Assembly (NCBI GenBank): GCA_937944105.1
Contig: CALDZP010000017.1
Span: 24,258-88,257, forward strand
Source: an uncultured Ignavibacteria bacterium
Lineage (GTDB): Bacteria; Bacteroidota; Ignavibacteria; Ch128b
Direction of reading: 5' to 3'
Length of the DNA stretch: 64,000 nucleotides
Shown here: positions 1 to 10,843 of the stretch, one piece after another
Position numbering within the stretch: the stretch's first letter is position 1
Layout of the letters: each line of letters begins with the position of its first letter
Notes under the pieces: generated by a model
Database searches by the model: none
Told to the model about the DNA's origin: nothing
What the model saw: the letters and a program-made list of their open reading frames with translations, nothing else
Program-made: the position numbers and the translations under genes

Positions 1-345
1 TTTACCTGAATAGCGAATTTCAGCAAATTCAACTTCGGTCATGATTCCTGCACGACGCCATAATTTTGCAAAAAAGAAAACAGTTAATAAACCACCAAAT
101 ACAAAGTTCCACCAAATCCAATTTCCGGAGATTCCATTTTTGGCAACCAATTCTGTAACGGCAAGAGGAGTATCGGCAGCAAAGGTAGTTGCCACCATAG
201 AAAGTCCCGCAAGATACCAAGGAAGATTTCTTCCCGAAAGAAAAAATTCTCCAGTGTTTTTTCCAGCTCTCTTTGAAAAAATAATGGCAATAGAAAAACT
301 AAAAACAAAATAGAGAATTATTATAAGGTAATCAATTAATATCAT
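1..345 (-). CDS. Sodium:solute symporter, N-terminal part (cut by window edge)
   Basis: The frame stays open for 115 codons from an ATG at 343-345 to the window edge, so only the N-terminus is visible. The protein starts with a hydrophobic segment (residues 3-24), then shows GEFFLSGRNLPWYLAG and TTFAADTPLAVT, typical of the SSS family (solute:Na+ symporters, inner membrane), followed by a second hydrophobic stretch near residues 72-92. A good ribosome binding site (AGAGGT) lies just upstream. It follows another SSS-family gene 117 bases upstream on the same strand, so both may be one transcription unit. The substrate cannot be told. The overlapping short frames on both strands here are shadows of this gene. 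Confidence 0.85.
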   Translation of the reverse strand, partial: MILIDYLIIILYFVFSFSIAIIFSKRAGKNTGEFFLSGRNLPWYLAGLSMVATTFAADTPLAVTELVAKNGISGNWIWWNFVFGGLLTVFFFAKLWRRAGIMTEVEFAEIRYSGK

Positions 346-462
346 TTATTACCTCTTTGAATAAAAATTTTTTTATTGTTTAATTGGGTTGGCATTAAAA
401 CTTCTAATTCTATAAAAATTGTAGAAAAGTATTGATAGTTCATACTCATTTTAATGATGCTA

Positions 463-1917
463 TTAATCTTTTAGGTTTTTCTGCAAAGTTGCCAGTAATG
501 AACCAACTATGATTGTTGTACTGACCCCAATAAGTGTGTACCATGTCCAGGCTGTGAGTTTAAGTGTAATTACAGTAATCATTATAAAAATACCACTAAC
601 AAAGCCTGCTAATGCATCTTCCTGAGTTACTTTCTTATTGATAATTCCTAGCAGGAAAGTACCCAACAAACCTCCATATGTAAATGATGCAATACTTAAT
701 GCGATTTCAACAACAGCTTTAGAACTTTCCATGAAAAGGAATGCAACAAATACAAGTATGAAAGCCCAGATAATTGTAATAATACGAGAAGCCAAAAGTT
801 TTTTCCTATCATCTTCAAATTTTTTGAAATATGGAACTAAAATATCCATCACAGTAGCAGATGAAAGAGAACTGATAGATCCTGCAAGTGTGGAGAGAGC
901 TGCCGCAAAAAGTCCAGCTATAATTAATCCTTTCAAGCCGTTTGGAATTACATTAATTATGAAGTATGGAAATATTTCATCAGATCTCATATTCATCGTG
1001 CCATAGAAAGCAAAAAGTAAAATACCCACAATTAGAAACATCAAAAATTGAAAGATGATAATAACACCACTCCCAATTAAAGCTTTTTGAGCATTTTTAA
1101 GATTTTTTGTTGCAAGGAGTCTTTGAACAATCAATTGATCTGTTCCGTGCGATGCCATAGAAAGAAATGCACCACCAACGATTCCAGAGATAAAAGTATA
1201 TGGTTGAGAGAAGAAAGAGCTTAGACTTTGATTTAAACCAAAATTAAAAATTTCTAATTTATTTGATTCAGATGCGATGGTGATTATGCTTTTTAGACCA
1301 CCAGGGATTAGAGAAATTAATATCACACCAGAGATAATAGCACCTCCAATGTAAATAAGAAACTGAATTACATCCACCCAGATAATTCCTTTTACGCCAC
1401 CAATTGATGTATAAATTAGAGCAACTATACCAATGATTAAGATTGCTAACGGATAATCGATATTCAGCATTAGTTTAAGAGGGATTGCTGTAGCAAATAA
1501 TCTGACACCATCTGCAGCTGTTCTTGTAAACATAAATATGATTGAAGCAAAACTTCTTGTTTTATAACCGAATCTATTTTCTAAATAGGCATAGGCAGTT
1601 GAAAGTTCGCCTTTGAAATATGCAGGTAGAAAAAGAAATGCTACGATAATTCTACCGATTAAATATCCAAATGTTAATTGTAAAAAATTTAGATTGGTAA
1701 TGTAAGCAAGTCCTGGAATTGAGATAAATGTAAGGGTACTAGTTTCAGCGGCTACAATTGCAAAACAAACAGCCCACCATGGAACGACATCAGTACCTAA
1801 AAAATAATCTTTTATTGACTTTTGTTTTCCACCAGAGATAATTCCAATAGTTGTAATTAAAATTAAATAGCCAATAATAATTACATAATCGAGAGTTGAA
1901 GGTAAATTATTTTGCAC
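463..1917 (-). CDS. Sodium:solute symporter family transporter
   Basis: 484 residues with about 13 hydrophobic segments over the whole length, the normal size and topology for the SSS/SGLT family. Near the N-terminus it has DYFLGTDVVPWWAVC and AAETSTLTFISIPGLAY, matching the conserved first-helix/loop region of SGLT-like symporters; TSIGGVKGIIWVDVIQF is another family signature. It should import a small solute with sodium across the inner membrane; the substrate (sugar, carboxylate or other) cannot be read from sequence. It begins four bases after the stop of the STAS gene, so the two are surely cotranscribed. A second SSS gene follows downstream. Confidence 0.9.
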   Translation of the reverse strand: MQNNLPSTLDYVIIIGYLILITTIGIISGGKQKSIKDYFLGTDVVPWWAVCFAIVAAETSTLTFISIPGLAYITNLNFLQLTFGYLIGRIIVAFLFLPAYFKGELSTAYAYLENRFGYKTRSFASIIFMFTRTAADGVRLFATAIPLKLMLNIDYPLAILIIGIVALIYTSIGGVKGIIWVDVIQFLIYIGGAIISGVILISLIPGGLKSIITIASESNKLEIFNFGLNQSLSSFFSQPYTFISGIVGGAFLSMASHGTDQLIVQRLLATKNLKNAQKALIGSGVIIIFQFLMFLIVGILLFAFYGTMNMRSDEIFPYFIINVIPNGLKGLIIAGLFAAALSTLAGSISSLSSATVMDILVPYFKKFEDDRKKLLASRIITIIWAFILVFVAFLFMESSKAVVEIALSIASFTYGGLLGTFLLGIINKKVTQEDALAGFVSGIFIMITVITLKLTAWTWYTLIGVSTTIIVGSLLATLQKNLKD

Positions 1918-1921
1918 TGGA

Positions 1922-2272
1922 TTACTCTAAATTTTCAAGTTCATTTATAGCTTCTTGTTGAGAGGTGCATATTGGTAAGACATTTTCAAGGAAAGAAATT
2001 TTTATAAGATTTTGAATTTTTTCATTAACATTTATTAATCTAATCGCCCCACCTTTTTCTCTAATCTGCCTTTGAGCAAGTAATAATGCACTTAAACCAG
2101 AGCTATCACAGATTTCAACATCATTAAGGTCGATAATTAATTTTCTAATATTTTCTGCTTGTGAGAGTATTGTGAATTCCCCTTTTAGTAATCCAGAGAT
2201 TGTGGAGTCCATTTTACGTTCATTGAGTTTGAATATAGTTATGTCATCAATATGTTTAATTTCAAAGTTCAT
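1922..2272 (-). CDS. STAS-domain protein (anti-sigma factor antagonist type)
   Basis: 116 residues forming a single STAS domain. The motif ICDSSGLSALLLAQ near residues 54-67 contains the DSSGL serine that is phosphorylated in SpoIIAA/RsbV-type anti-anti-sigma factors. Such proteins bind or release a serine kinase/anti-sigma factor; no partner kinase or PP2C phosphatase is encoded in this window. It sits between a GT9-like gene (10 bases upstream) and an SSS symporter (4 bases downstream), so it may regulate that transporter or simply ride in the operon. Family assignment is firm, the regulatory target is unknown. Confidence 0.88.
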   Translation of the reverse strand: MNFEIKHIDDITIFKLNERKMDSTISGLLKGEFTILSQAENIRKLIIDLNDVEICDSSGLSALLLAQRQIREKGGAIRLINVNEKIQNLIKISFLENVLPICTSQQEAINELENLE

Positions 2273-2282
2273 AATTTCTCCA

Positions 2283-2804
2283 TTACAATTTTAAGAGGTA
2301 TAAAAAGTTTTTATAAATGTTTATGGTGCTTTCAATGTTCTTTACTTTCAGTACTAAGTTATTAAATAGAGTTGAATTTTTCCTGTACAGTCCGATTTTA
2401 AATTTTGCATTTAGGCTTTTTGTAATCCAGTAATGAAAATTTGAGTCTTTCAGATTACAATCAATTATTGTATCGAAATTTTTTAAACTTAGTAACTTAA
2501 TTAATTCTTTTCCTGGTAATTCAAGGAAATTTTTTTGTCTTTTATCATAAATAATTTTCGAAACATTACCATCTGAATTCAGGAAACTGTTAATTTCATT
2601 AGAGATTAAAAATGTTTTTTGTTTAAATATTTTATCGAGTACGGTAATAAGAAAATTAATTTCTTGAATTAATTCTTTTTCTTCTGGCAGCAAGATTAGT
2701 ACATTTGATGAGTTTTTCAGAATGTTAGATGGTTCTATAAAATTAAAAGTGTTTCGTTTTTTTGAATAAAGGTAGAAAATTAATTTCTGAATTAGTTTAA
2801 TCAT
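2283..2804 (-). CDS. Short protein resembling the N-terminal half of GT9 heptosyltransferases
   Basis: 173 residues, lysine/asparagine rich, no signal peptide. The order NVLILLPEE (about residue 34), a helix, KQKTFLISNE, then LLSLKNFDTIIDCNLKDS and AKFKIGLYR resembles the first Rossmann-like half of ADP-heptose:LPS heptosyltransferases (family GT9), in which a phrase like 'fDvviDlq..' is followed by '..a..riG'. The C-terminal nucleotide-sugar binding half is missing, so it is unlikely to be an active transferase. It lies between ligA (15 bases upstream) and the STAS gene. The GT9 relation is inferred from pattern only; it could be a small uncharacterised family of its own. Confidence 0.55.
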   Translation of the reverse strand: MIKLIQKLIFYLYSKKRNTFNFIEPSNILKNSSNVLILLPEEKELIQEINFLITVLDKIFKQKTFLISNEINSFLNSDGNVSKIIYDKRQKNFLELPGKELIKLLSLKNFDTIIDCNLKDSNFHYWITKSLNAKFKIGLYRKNSTLFNNLVLKVKNIESTINIYKNFLYLLKL

Positions 2805-2819
2805 TATGAGGTAAGATGA

Positions 2820-5640
<2,821 letters not shown>

Positions 5641-5699
5641 TTCATTCCCTGTCCTCCATTTTTAGTTTTGATTTTAATTAACTCTCTACTAAATAAAAG

Positions 5700-7055
5700 T
5701 TAATAAAGTTTTATTAATTTTGCTGCAAAGCTTCCGTCCATATCGTGAACATTAGGGAATGTAGAGATGCAACCATTTTCGTCTATTAATTCAGGATGAA
5801 TATTAGGATGATATTTTATGAGTTCAAAATTTGGATGATCTTCAAGAAATTTCTTAATTATTTCAAAATTTTCTTCTGGTTCAATAGTGCAGGTGCTGTA
5901 AACTAAAGTTCCGCCAACTTTAACAAGTTTAGCAGCATTATTAATTAATCTGGTTTGAATATTAGAAAGTCGTTTAATATCATCAGAATCTTTTTTCCAT
6001 TTGATTTCTGGTTTTTTTGTGAGTACTCCAAGACCAGAACAGGGTGCATCGAGAAGAACTTTATCAACAGGAGGCAATTGAAGAGTTTCACTGTCGGCTT
6101 CGAGGAATTCAATATTTGTAATTTTTAATCGTTCTACATTTTTTTTCATTAAATTGATTCGACTTTGAAATTTATCGACAGCGATAATTTTGCCTTGATT
6201 GTTCATTAATTCAGCAATGTAAGTGCTTTTTCCACCGGGTGCGGCACAGAGGTCAAGTATTGTTTCGCCTGGTTTTGGATCCAGAAGGAGACAGGGAATG
6301 CCAGCGCTTTCATCTTGAATTGAAAAATAACCTTGTTGAAAATAATTCCAGTCAGTAATGTTTGTAAGATGTAACAGGACGAAAAAATGCTCTAAATATT
6401 TAGATGGGCGAAATTTTAATTCAGCTGATTGTAATTTTTCGATAAAAGAATCTCTATCTGTGAGTAGTGAATTGTATCTTAAGGTTAGTTTTGGCCTTTG
6501 ATTATTTTCTTCCATTAATTTTTCAGTAAATTCTCTACCATATCTCTTTAACCATCTTTTAACAAGCCAGTTAGGATGTGAATAATATGTTCCTAAATAA
6601 TTAATTTCATCTTCCTCAGGATTCGGATAACGAATTTCAGATTCTTCAATAGTTCGAATGATATTTCTTAAAACAGCATTGACCAGATTAGCAGATTTTT
6701 CCCCTTGAATTTTTTTTACAAATTCAACAGCCTCGTTAACTGCTGCATAATGTGGAATGTTATCAAGAAATAGAATTTGATAAAGAGCTACACGCATTGC
6801 ATTTTTCAAATTTGGAATGCATTTTGAAAATTCACCTTTATAAAAACCACGAAGAATCCAATCAAGCCGTCTTTCCCAACGAATTACACCATGAACAATT
6901 TCATTTAATAAAGCCTTATCGGGACCTGATAGCTCACCATACTTTAATTCAACATCAATCAATTTATCTAAATACGCATCGGTTCTATCTACGCGGTTTA
7001 AGATTTTTACAGCTATTCCTCTTGGACCAACATATAAATCTTTTAATTCTTCCAT
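5700..7055 (-). CDS. rsmB: 16S rRNA m5C967 methyltransferase RsmB
   Basis: 451 residues. Residues 1-150 form the NusB-like RNA-binding domain, and the rest is a class I SAM methyltransferase. Motif I is DLCAAPGGKSTYIAEL; motif IV is LLDAPCSGLGVLTKKPEIKWKK with the PC cysteine; motif VI is VYSTCTIEPEEN with the catalytic TC cysteine. This is the two-cysteine RNA m5C mechanism of the RsmB/Nop2 family, and the NusB-like N-terminus distinguishes RsmB from RsmF/YebU. The gene is 59 bases upstream of the RodZ-like gene on the same strand. The C-terminal AAKLIKLY is the usual end. Confidence 0.95.
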   Translation of the reverse strand: MEELKDLYVGPRGIAVKILNRVDRTDAYLDKLIDVELKYGELSGPDKALLNEIVHGVIRWERRLDWILRGFYKGEFSKCIPNLKNAMRVALYQILFLDNIPHYAAVNEAVEFVKKIQGEKSANLVNAVLRNIIRTIEESEIRYPNPEEDEINYLGTYYSHPNWLVKRWLKRYGREFTEKLMEENNQRPKLTLRYNSLLTDRDSFIEKLQSAELKFRPSKYLEHFFVLLHLTNITDWNYFQQGYFSIQDESAGIPCLLLDPKPGETILDLCAAPGGKSTYIAELMNNQGKIIAVDKFQSRINLMKKNVERLKITNIEFLEADSETLQLPPVDKVLLDAPCSGLGVLTKKPEIKWKKDSDDIKRLSNIQTRLINNAAKLVKVGGTLVYSTCTIEPEENFEIIKKFLEDHPNFELIKYHPNIHPELIDENGCISTFPNVHDMDGSFAAKLIKLY

Positions 7056-7353
7056 TTCTATCTTTTTGGTTGATTTTAAATAACAAATTTTAATTACTAT
7101 TAATACAAAGTTATGATTTTAATTAATAAATTTTTACTGATGATTCCGGCAAGAAGGGTAGTCTTATATTTTTAATTTTAATCTATTGGAATTGTTTGTT
7201 TAATTTTTTTATGAACTCAATTAATTTTTCCTGAATTGATTTTGAAGAAAAGATATTTAAATAATTGGGAGAAATTTAAGTCAAGTAATTTTTGATTTTG
7301 TTGTGCATACATACCTGATAACGAGAGTTTATTTTTCAATAAACATTAATGAT
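7056..7353. other. Gene-free AT-rich stretch upstream of rsmB
   Basis: No reading frame with coding character, no convincing hairpin and no repeat was seen. The part next to 7055 should contain the promoter of rsmB and the RodZ-like/ligA genes, but no box stands out in the AT-rich background. Confidence 0.5.
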
Positions 7354-7620
7354 TTACTTAATAAGGACTAATTTGGATGTTAATTTATGAGTGTTTGAAG
7401 ATATATTAAGAATATACACACCAGAATTTAAGTTGTTGCCTGAAATGTTAATTAAATATTTTCCTGCTGGTTTTTGTTGTTCATTTAGAATTGTTTTTAT
7501 TTTTTGACCAAGTAAAATAAATAGTTCAATTCTTATAGAAGTATTTTTATATAATGTAAGTTCAAATTTTGTCTGATTATTAAAAGGATAAAGAAAAAAG
7601 AATTAAGGCAAAACAGTAAA
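7354..7620 (-). pseudogene. Decayed C-terminal type IX secretion (Por) sorting domain
   Basis: Read on the minus strand, 7602-7354 is open and translates to FFFLYPFNNQTKFELTLYKN ... RIELFILLGQKIKTIL ... KPAGKYLINISGNNLNSGVY followed by ILNISSNTHKLTSKLVLIK and a stop (7354-7356). This is the layout of a type A Por sorting domain: a YPNPFN-like entry (here shortened to YPFN), a T.I.. beta strand, '.L.G..v..l', 'aG.....ng..L.sGvYi' and a final K.vlik. An in-frame stop at 7603-7605 separates it from VLP just upstream, and no cargo domain or start codon precedes it. It is read as the relic tail of a lost secreted protein. Confidence 0.6.
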
Positions 7621-7778
7621 TGGAATTTGATGATTTTATATAATTCTACTAAAGCTCAAGTAAAGAATATTGATTTGTGAGGTCGATATAAAAATTGTGA
7701 TGACTCATTAAATGATTATTTTTTTAAAAGACTCAATGAGTTAAAGAAACGAGCTTAATGAAAGAAGTTTAGAGATAA
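7621..7778. other. Gene-free stretch with a short plus-strand frame
   Basis: On the plus strand, 7561-7677 is open and, after one TGA at 7678-7680, continues as GRYKNCDDSLNDYFFKRLNE plus six residues to a TAA at 7756-7758. It has no start or ribosome binding site of note and is not recognised. It overlaps the sorting-domain relic on the other strand. It could be a second gene fragment or chance. Confidence 0.25.
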
Positions 7779-9041
7779 TTAATAAGGCATACCTCGTTTT
7801 CTTCTTTCTTCTCTTGTGAGGTCGAAGACTTTTCGAAGTAATTTTTCTTCAGCTGAAGACATAGTTACATTTCTTCGAGCCATAACTCTTTTTGCAACTT
7901 CGAGGCTTCTTTCGAGATCATAAGTAGTGAGCATATCAGCTCCACCCCATGAAAAAGAAGGAACGTACTTAGGAGGAATACCAGAACCATAAATATTGCA
8001 TGAAACACCTACAACGGTTCCAGTATTAAACATTGTATTAATTCCAGTTTTTGAATGATCACCCATTGTAAGTCCAACAAACTGAGAACCAGAATCTACC
8101 AGTTCACCATTGATATAAACTTTTACGCTTCCATAGTTATTTTTTAAGTCACTATTATTGGTATCGGCGCCGATATTTACCCAGGAACCAAGATAGCTAT
8201 GTCCTAAAAATCCTTCATGTTGTTTATTTGAGTAAGAATGAATAATGCTGTTCTCTACCTCGCCACCAACTTTACAAACTTCGCCAATTGATGTTCCTTC
8301 ATAAATCTTTGCGCCAATTTTAATCGCAGTTTTATCTCCAATATAAGCTGGACCTTCAATTACTGCATTTGGGAAAATTTTGACATTTTTCCCAATATAG
8401 ATTGGTCCATTTTCTCCATCCAATACTACACCAGGTTTTATTGATGTTCCTTCATCAATAAAAATGTAATCTTCGTTTAATAAATGAACTCCTTGATAAA
8501 TCTTACCATTGATTTTCTTTTCCTTTGATTTAGCTAAATATTCAAAATCTTTTTCTATTTGGTCGGCATTATTATTAATTAAATCCCATGGATAATTAAT
8601 TAACTTAACATCAACCTGTTGTTTGAACAATCCATCAAAATCAGAAAGTGTAAACAAATCGTGAAGTGAATTTTTTAACTCACTTAATTTTGAACCACTG
8701 ACTTTTGCAGCTACAATATATTCACCGTTTACATAAAGGACATCGTTTGGATTTTTTAAATCAATTTTCTGAAGGAAATCACTTTCGGCTAAAATTCTTC
8801 CATTTATAAATAAACATTCGTCTTCACTACTAATTGTATTAATTTCATATTTAGGATAAAGTTCTGATAAATGTTCGGCAAGATAGTTGCGGGAATGCAA
8901 TGTAATTTTTGAATCGGTGAAATGTCGAATGATTTTATCTTTTAATTTTAGAATTCCACATCTTAACTCATAAGTTGGTCGAGTATAAACCAGGGGAAGT
9001 AAACGAGAGTAATATATGTCCTCAAAAATGCAAATATGCAT
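7779..9041 (-). CDS. GlmU-like sugar nucleotidyltransferase/acetyltransferase of the Bacteroidota type
   Basis: 420 residues. The N-terminus (ICIFEDIYYSRLLPLVYTRP) and the long left-handed beta-helix with hexapeptide repeats (residues about 180-350: YIFIDEGTSIKPGVVLDGE, KNVKIFPNAVIEGPAYIGD, KIGAKIYEGTSIGEV) match the family annotated as the alternative GlmU of Bacteroidota and relatives. That family is proposed to make UDP-GlcNAc from glucosamine-1-phosphate. It lacks the classic GlmU N-terminal GXGTRM loop. It lies 35 bases downstream of nagB, which works on glucosamine-6-phosphate, supporting an amino-sugar role. The exact reaction is inferred from family and context. Confidence 0.8.
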   Translation of the reverse strand: MHICIFEDIYYSRLLPLVYTRPTYELRCGILKLKDKIIRHFTDSKITLHSRNYLAEHLSELYPKYEINTISSEDECLFINGRILAESDFLQKIDLKNPNDVLYVNGEYIVAAKVSGSKLSELKNSLHDLFTLSDFDGLFKQQVDVKLINYPWDLINNNADQIEKDFEYLAKSKEKKINGKIYQGVHLLNEDYIFIDEGTSIKPGVVLDGENGPIYIGKNVKIFPNAVIEGPAYIGDKTAIKIGAKIYEGTSIGEVCKVGGEVENSIIHSYSNKQHEGFLGHSYLGSWVNIGADTNNSDLKNNYGSVKVYINGELVDSGSQFVGLTMGDHSKTGINTMFNTGTVVGVSCNIYGSGIPPKYVPSFSWGGADMLTTYDLERSLEVAKRVMARRNVTMSSAEEKLLRKVFDLTREERRKRGMPY

Positions 9042-9076
9042 ATTGACTCCTATGAAGATTAATTAAATAACCAAGT

Positions 9077-9820
9077 TTAGCCGTTAAATTCCTGACTTAA
9101 TTTTGATGCAGCATCTTTGTCAACTATTACAAATGCTTTTCGATGCATCTGGATAATTGATGCAGGACACATTGCAGTGATTGGTCCTTCAACGGCAGCT
9201 TTGACTGCATCGGCTTTGTTTTTTCCATTGGCAAGCAAAATTATTTCTTTTGCTTCCATTATTGTTCCGATACCCATGGTAATTGCGTATCTGGGTACTT
9301 CTTCAATGCTCTTGAAAAATCTGGCATTATCTTTAATTGTTTGTTGTGTGAGAGTTTTAATACGAGTTCTTGACCCTAAAGATGATCCTGGTTCGTTGAA
9401 AGCAATGTGTCCATTTGCCCCAATTCCAAGTATTTGTAGGTCTATTCCACCAAATTTTTTTATCTGTTCTTCATACCATTCGCAATGAGCTTCAATATCT
9501 TCAGCCATTCCATTAGGTACATGAATGTATCTCTTATCAATGTTGATATGATTAAACAAATTCACATCCATAAAATATCTATAACTTTGATCGTGGTGAG
9601 GTGGTAAACCGATATATTCATCAAGATTAAAAGTAACGATTTTGGAGAAGTCTAAACCTTCTTCTTTATGCATTCTGATGAGCTCTTTATAAAGCCCAAC
9701 GGGAGTACTTCCGGTTGCAAGACCAAGGACAAGATTGGGTTTACGACGAATTCGAGAAGCTACCAATTTAGCAGCTTCCTTACTCATTTCGTCATAGCTT
9801 TCTTTAATAATTACAAGCAT
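9077..9820 (-). CDS. nagB: Glucosamine-6-phosphate deaminase NagB
   Basis: 247 residues, close to the usual length. It interconverts glucosamine-6-phosphate and fructose-6-phosphate plus ammonia in the cytoplasm. Signatures: phosphate-binding LATGSTPVGLYKEL, FNLDEYIGL with the proton-transfer D67 and E68, and GANGHIAFNEPGSS with catalytic H138 and E143. A clear AAAGGAG site lies 8 bases before the ATG. The gene precedes the GlmU-like gene by 35 bases, so amino-sugar entry and use are probably co-expressed. Confidence 0.95.
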   Translation of the reverse strand: MLVIIKESYDEMSKEAAKLVASRIRRKPNLVLGLATGSTPVGLYKELIRMHKEEGLDFSKIVTFNLDEYIGLPPHHDQSYRYFMDVNLFNHINIDKRYIHVPNGMAEDIEAHCEWYEEQIKKFGGIDLQILGIGANGHIAFNEPGSSLGSRTRIKTLTQQTIKDNARFFKSIEEVPRYAITMGIGTIMEAKEIILLANGKNKADAVKAAVEGPITAMCPASIIQMHRKAFVIVDKDAASKLSQEFNG

Positions 9821-9873
9821 AAGTTCGCTCCTTTAAATTTGTTATAGATATTTGTAGAGCGAGGAAAGTAAAA

Positions 9874-10083
9874 TTATTGAGTAGCCTTTTTCCCGTATTT
9901 TTTCATGAATTTTTCTACGCGACCAGCTGAGTCGACTAACTTTTGCTTGCCTGTGAAAAAGGGATGACAATTTGAGCAAATTTCTAATCTTAAATCTCCG
10001 GCTGTTGATCTTGTCACAAAAGTGTTACCGCAAACACAAGTAACTACCGATTTTCTATAAACAGGATGAATACCTTTCTTCAT
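9874..10083 (-). CDS. rpmE: 50S ribosomal protein L31
   Basis: 69 residues, a typical L31. It is the zinc-binding (C+) form: C16 and C18 in VTCVCGNTF with C36 and C39 in [16 protein letters not shown] make the metal site. The ending KKYGKKATQ is basic as expected. It lies 53 bases upstream of nagB on the same strand. A GGAG site sits just before the ATG, and a possible promoter lies at 10112-10141. Confidence 0.96.
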   Translation of the reverse strand: MKKGIHPVYRKSVVTCVCGNTFVTRSTAGDLRLEICSNCHPFFTGKQKLVDSAGRVEKFMKKYGKKATQ

Positions 10084-10111
10084 TTTTTCTCCATTTTTTA
10101 AAATTCCGTTG

Positions 10112-10141
10112 CAAAATAAGAATTAGAAAATGGAAAAACAA
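10112..10141 (-). promoter_or_regulatory. Possible Bacteroidota-type promoter for rpmE
   Basis: On the minus strand TTG is followed after 19 bases by TTATTTTG, 7 of 8 matches to the TAnnTTTG minus-7 box known from Bacteroidota. The boxes lie about 30-60 bases upstream of the rpmE ATG. In DNA this AT-rich a chance match is possible. Confidence 0.3.
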
Positions 10142-10383
10142 TTTGAAGGATAATCAAGAATTTAGCAAGTTCTAAGTTACAGGGTATTTATTATTGATGA
10201 TTGGATATATACTTTTTTCAAGAGTATATTATTTTTATGCAATGTTTATGCTTTAGAAGTTTCAAAAATTTTGTATAGAAATGTTTAGTGACAGGAAATC
10301 AAATATGGATAGATTTTTATAAGCTTAAATTTATGATTATAAAGTAGCATTCAAGGAAAGTAAATCGAGTTTAAAATCGGTAG
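10142..10383. other. Gene-free AT-rich stretch
   Basis: Nothing with coding character, no inverted repeat and no RNA-like structure was seen here. Confidence 0.5.
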
Positions 10384-10823
10384 ATGGATGTGATATATCA
10401 TAACAAAAGATTATAGAACTGTCTGAAATTAGTAGGTTTTCAAAAGAATAATGGAATTAGAAACACAAAGAGGGCAATTGAATATTTAATGTTTACAGTA
10501 CTTTCTGCAAAATATAGAGATATTAAGAATCAATTAATTTAGATTGTAGGATCGAATACTGAAAAATTTTAAGTAAAGTTGTTCGTAAAAACTTAATTCA
10601 TCTTTAAAATTATTTTCAAAAGTTGAGAGGATTAACCCGATGTATTCAAAATATGATTGAAAAAATTTTTGGTAGAAAATTTACAACTGATTATCCTTAT
10701 TAAGCTCCAATTAATGTCAGAAGAGTAATTTTGGATGGTTTAATAAAATTTCAATTAAATTTTTTAGCTAATTAATTCAATAATTATTTTGAGATCACAA
10801 AAGTGAATAATAAGTGGAGAAAA
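10384..10823 (+). pseudogene. Possible decayed protein-coding gene, family not recognised
   Basis: Two adjacent frames carry protein-like text broken by stops. Frame one (10417-10542) reads LKLVGFQKNNGIRNTKRAIE then YLMFTVLSAKYRDIKNQLI and a stop. The next frame (10563-10823) reads KILSKVVRKNLIHL, stop, NYFQKLRGLTRCIQNMIEK, IFGRKFTTDYPY, stop, APINVRRVILDGLIKFQLNF. The pattern suggests one ancestral gene with a frameshift and several stops, but AT-rich DNA also produces such K/N/I-rich text by chance. No family is recognised. Confidence 0.3.
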
Positions 10824-10843
10824 TAGAATTTAAAAATATCATA

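Noticed and set aside
41..313. 90-codon plus-strand reading frame at the left edge
   Set aside because: It is antisense to the sodium:solute symporter fragment, which has clear family motifs; the plus-strand translation shows none.
7561..7758. Plus-strand frame with one internal TGA, reading LYNSTKAQVKNIDL then GRYKNCDDSLNDYFFKRLNE
   Set aside because: No start signal, overlaps a recognisable minus-strand relic, and no family is seen; mentioned only as a weak possibility of recoding or a second fragment.
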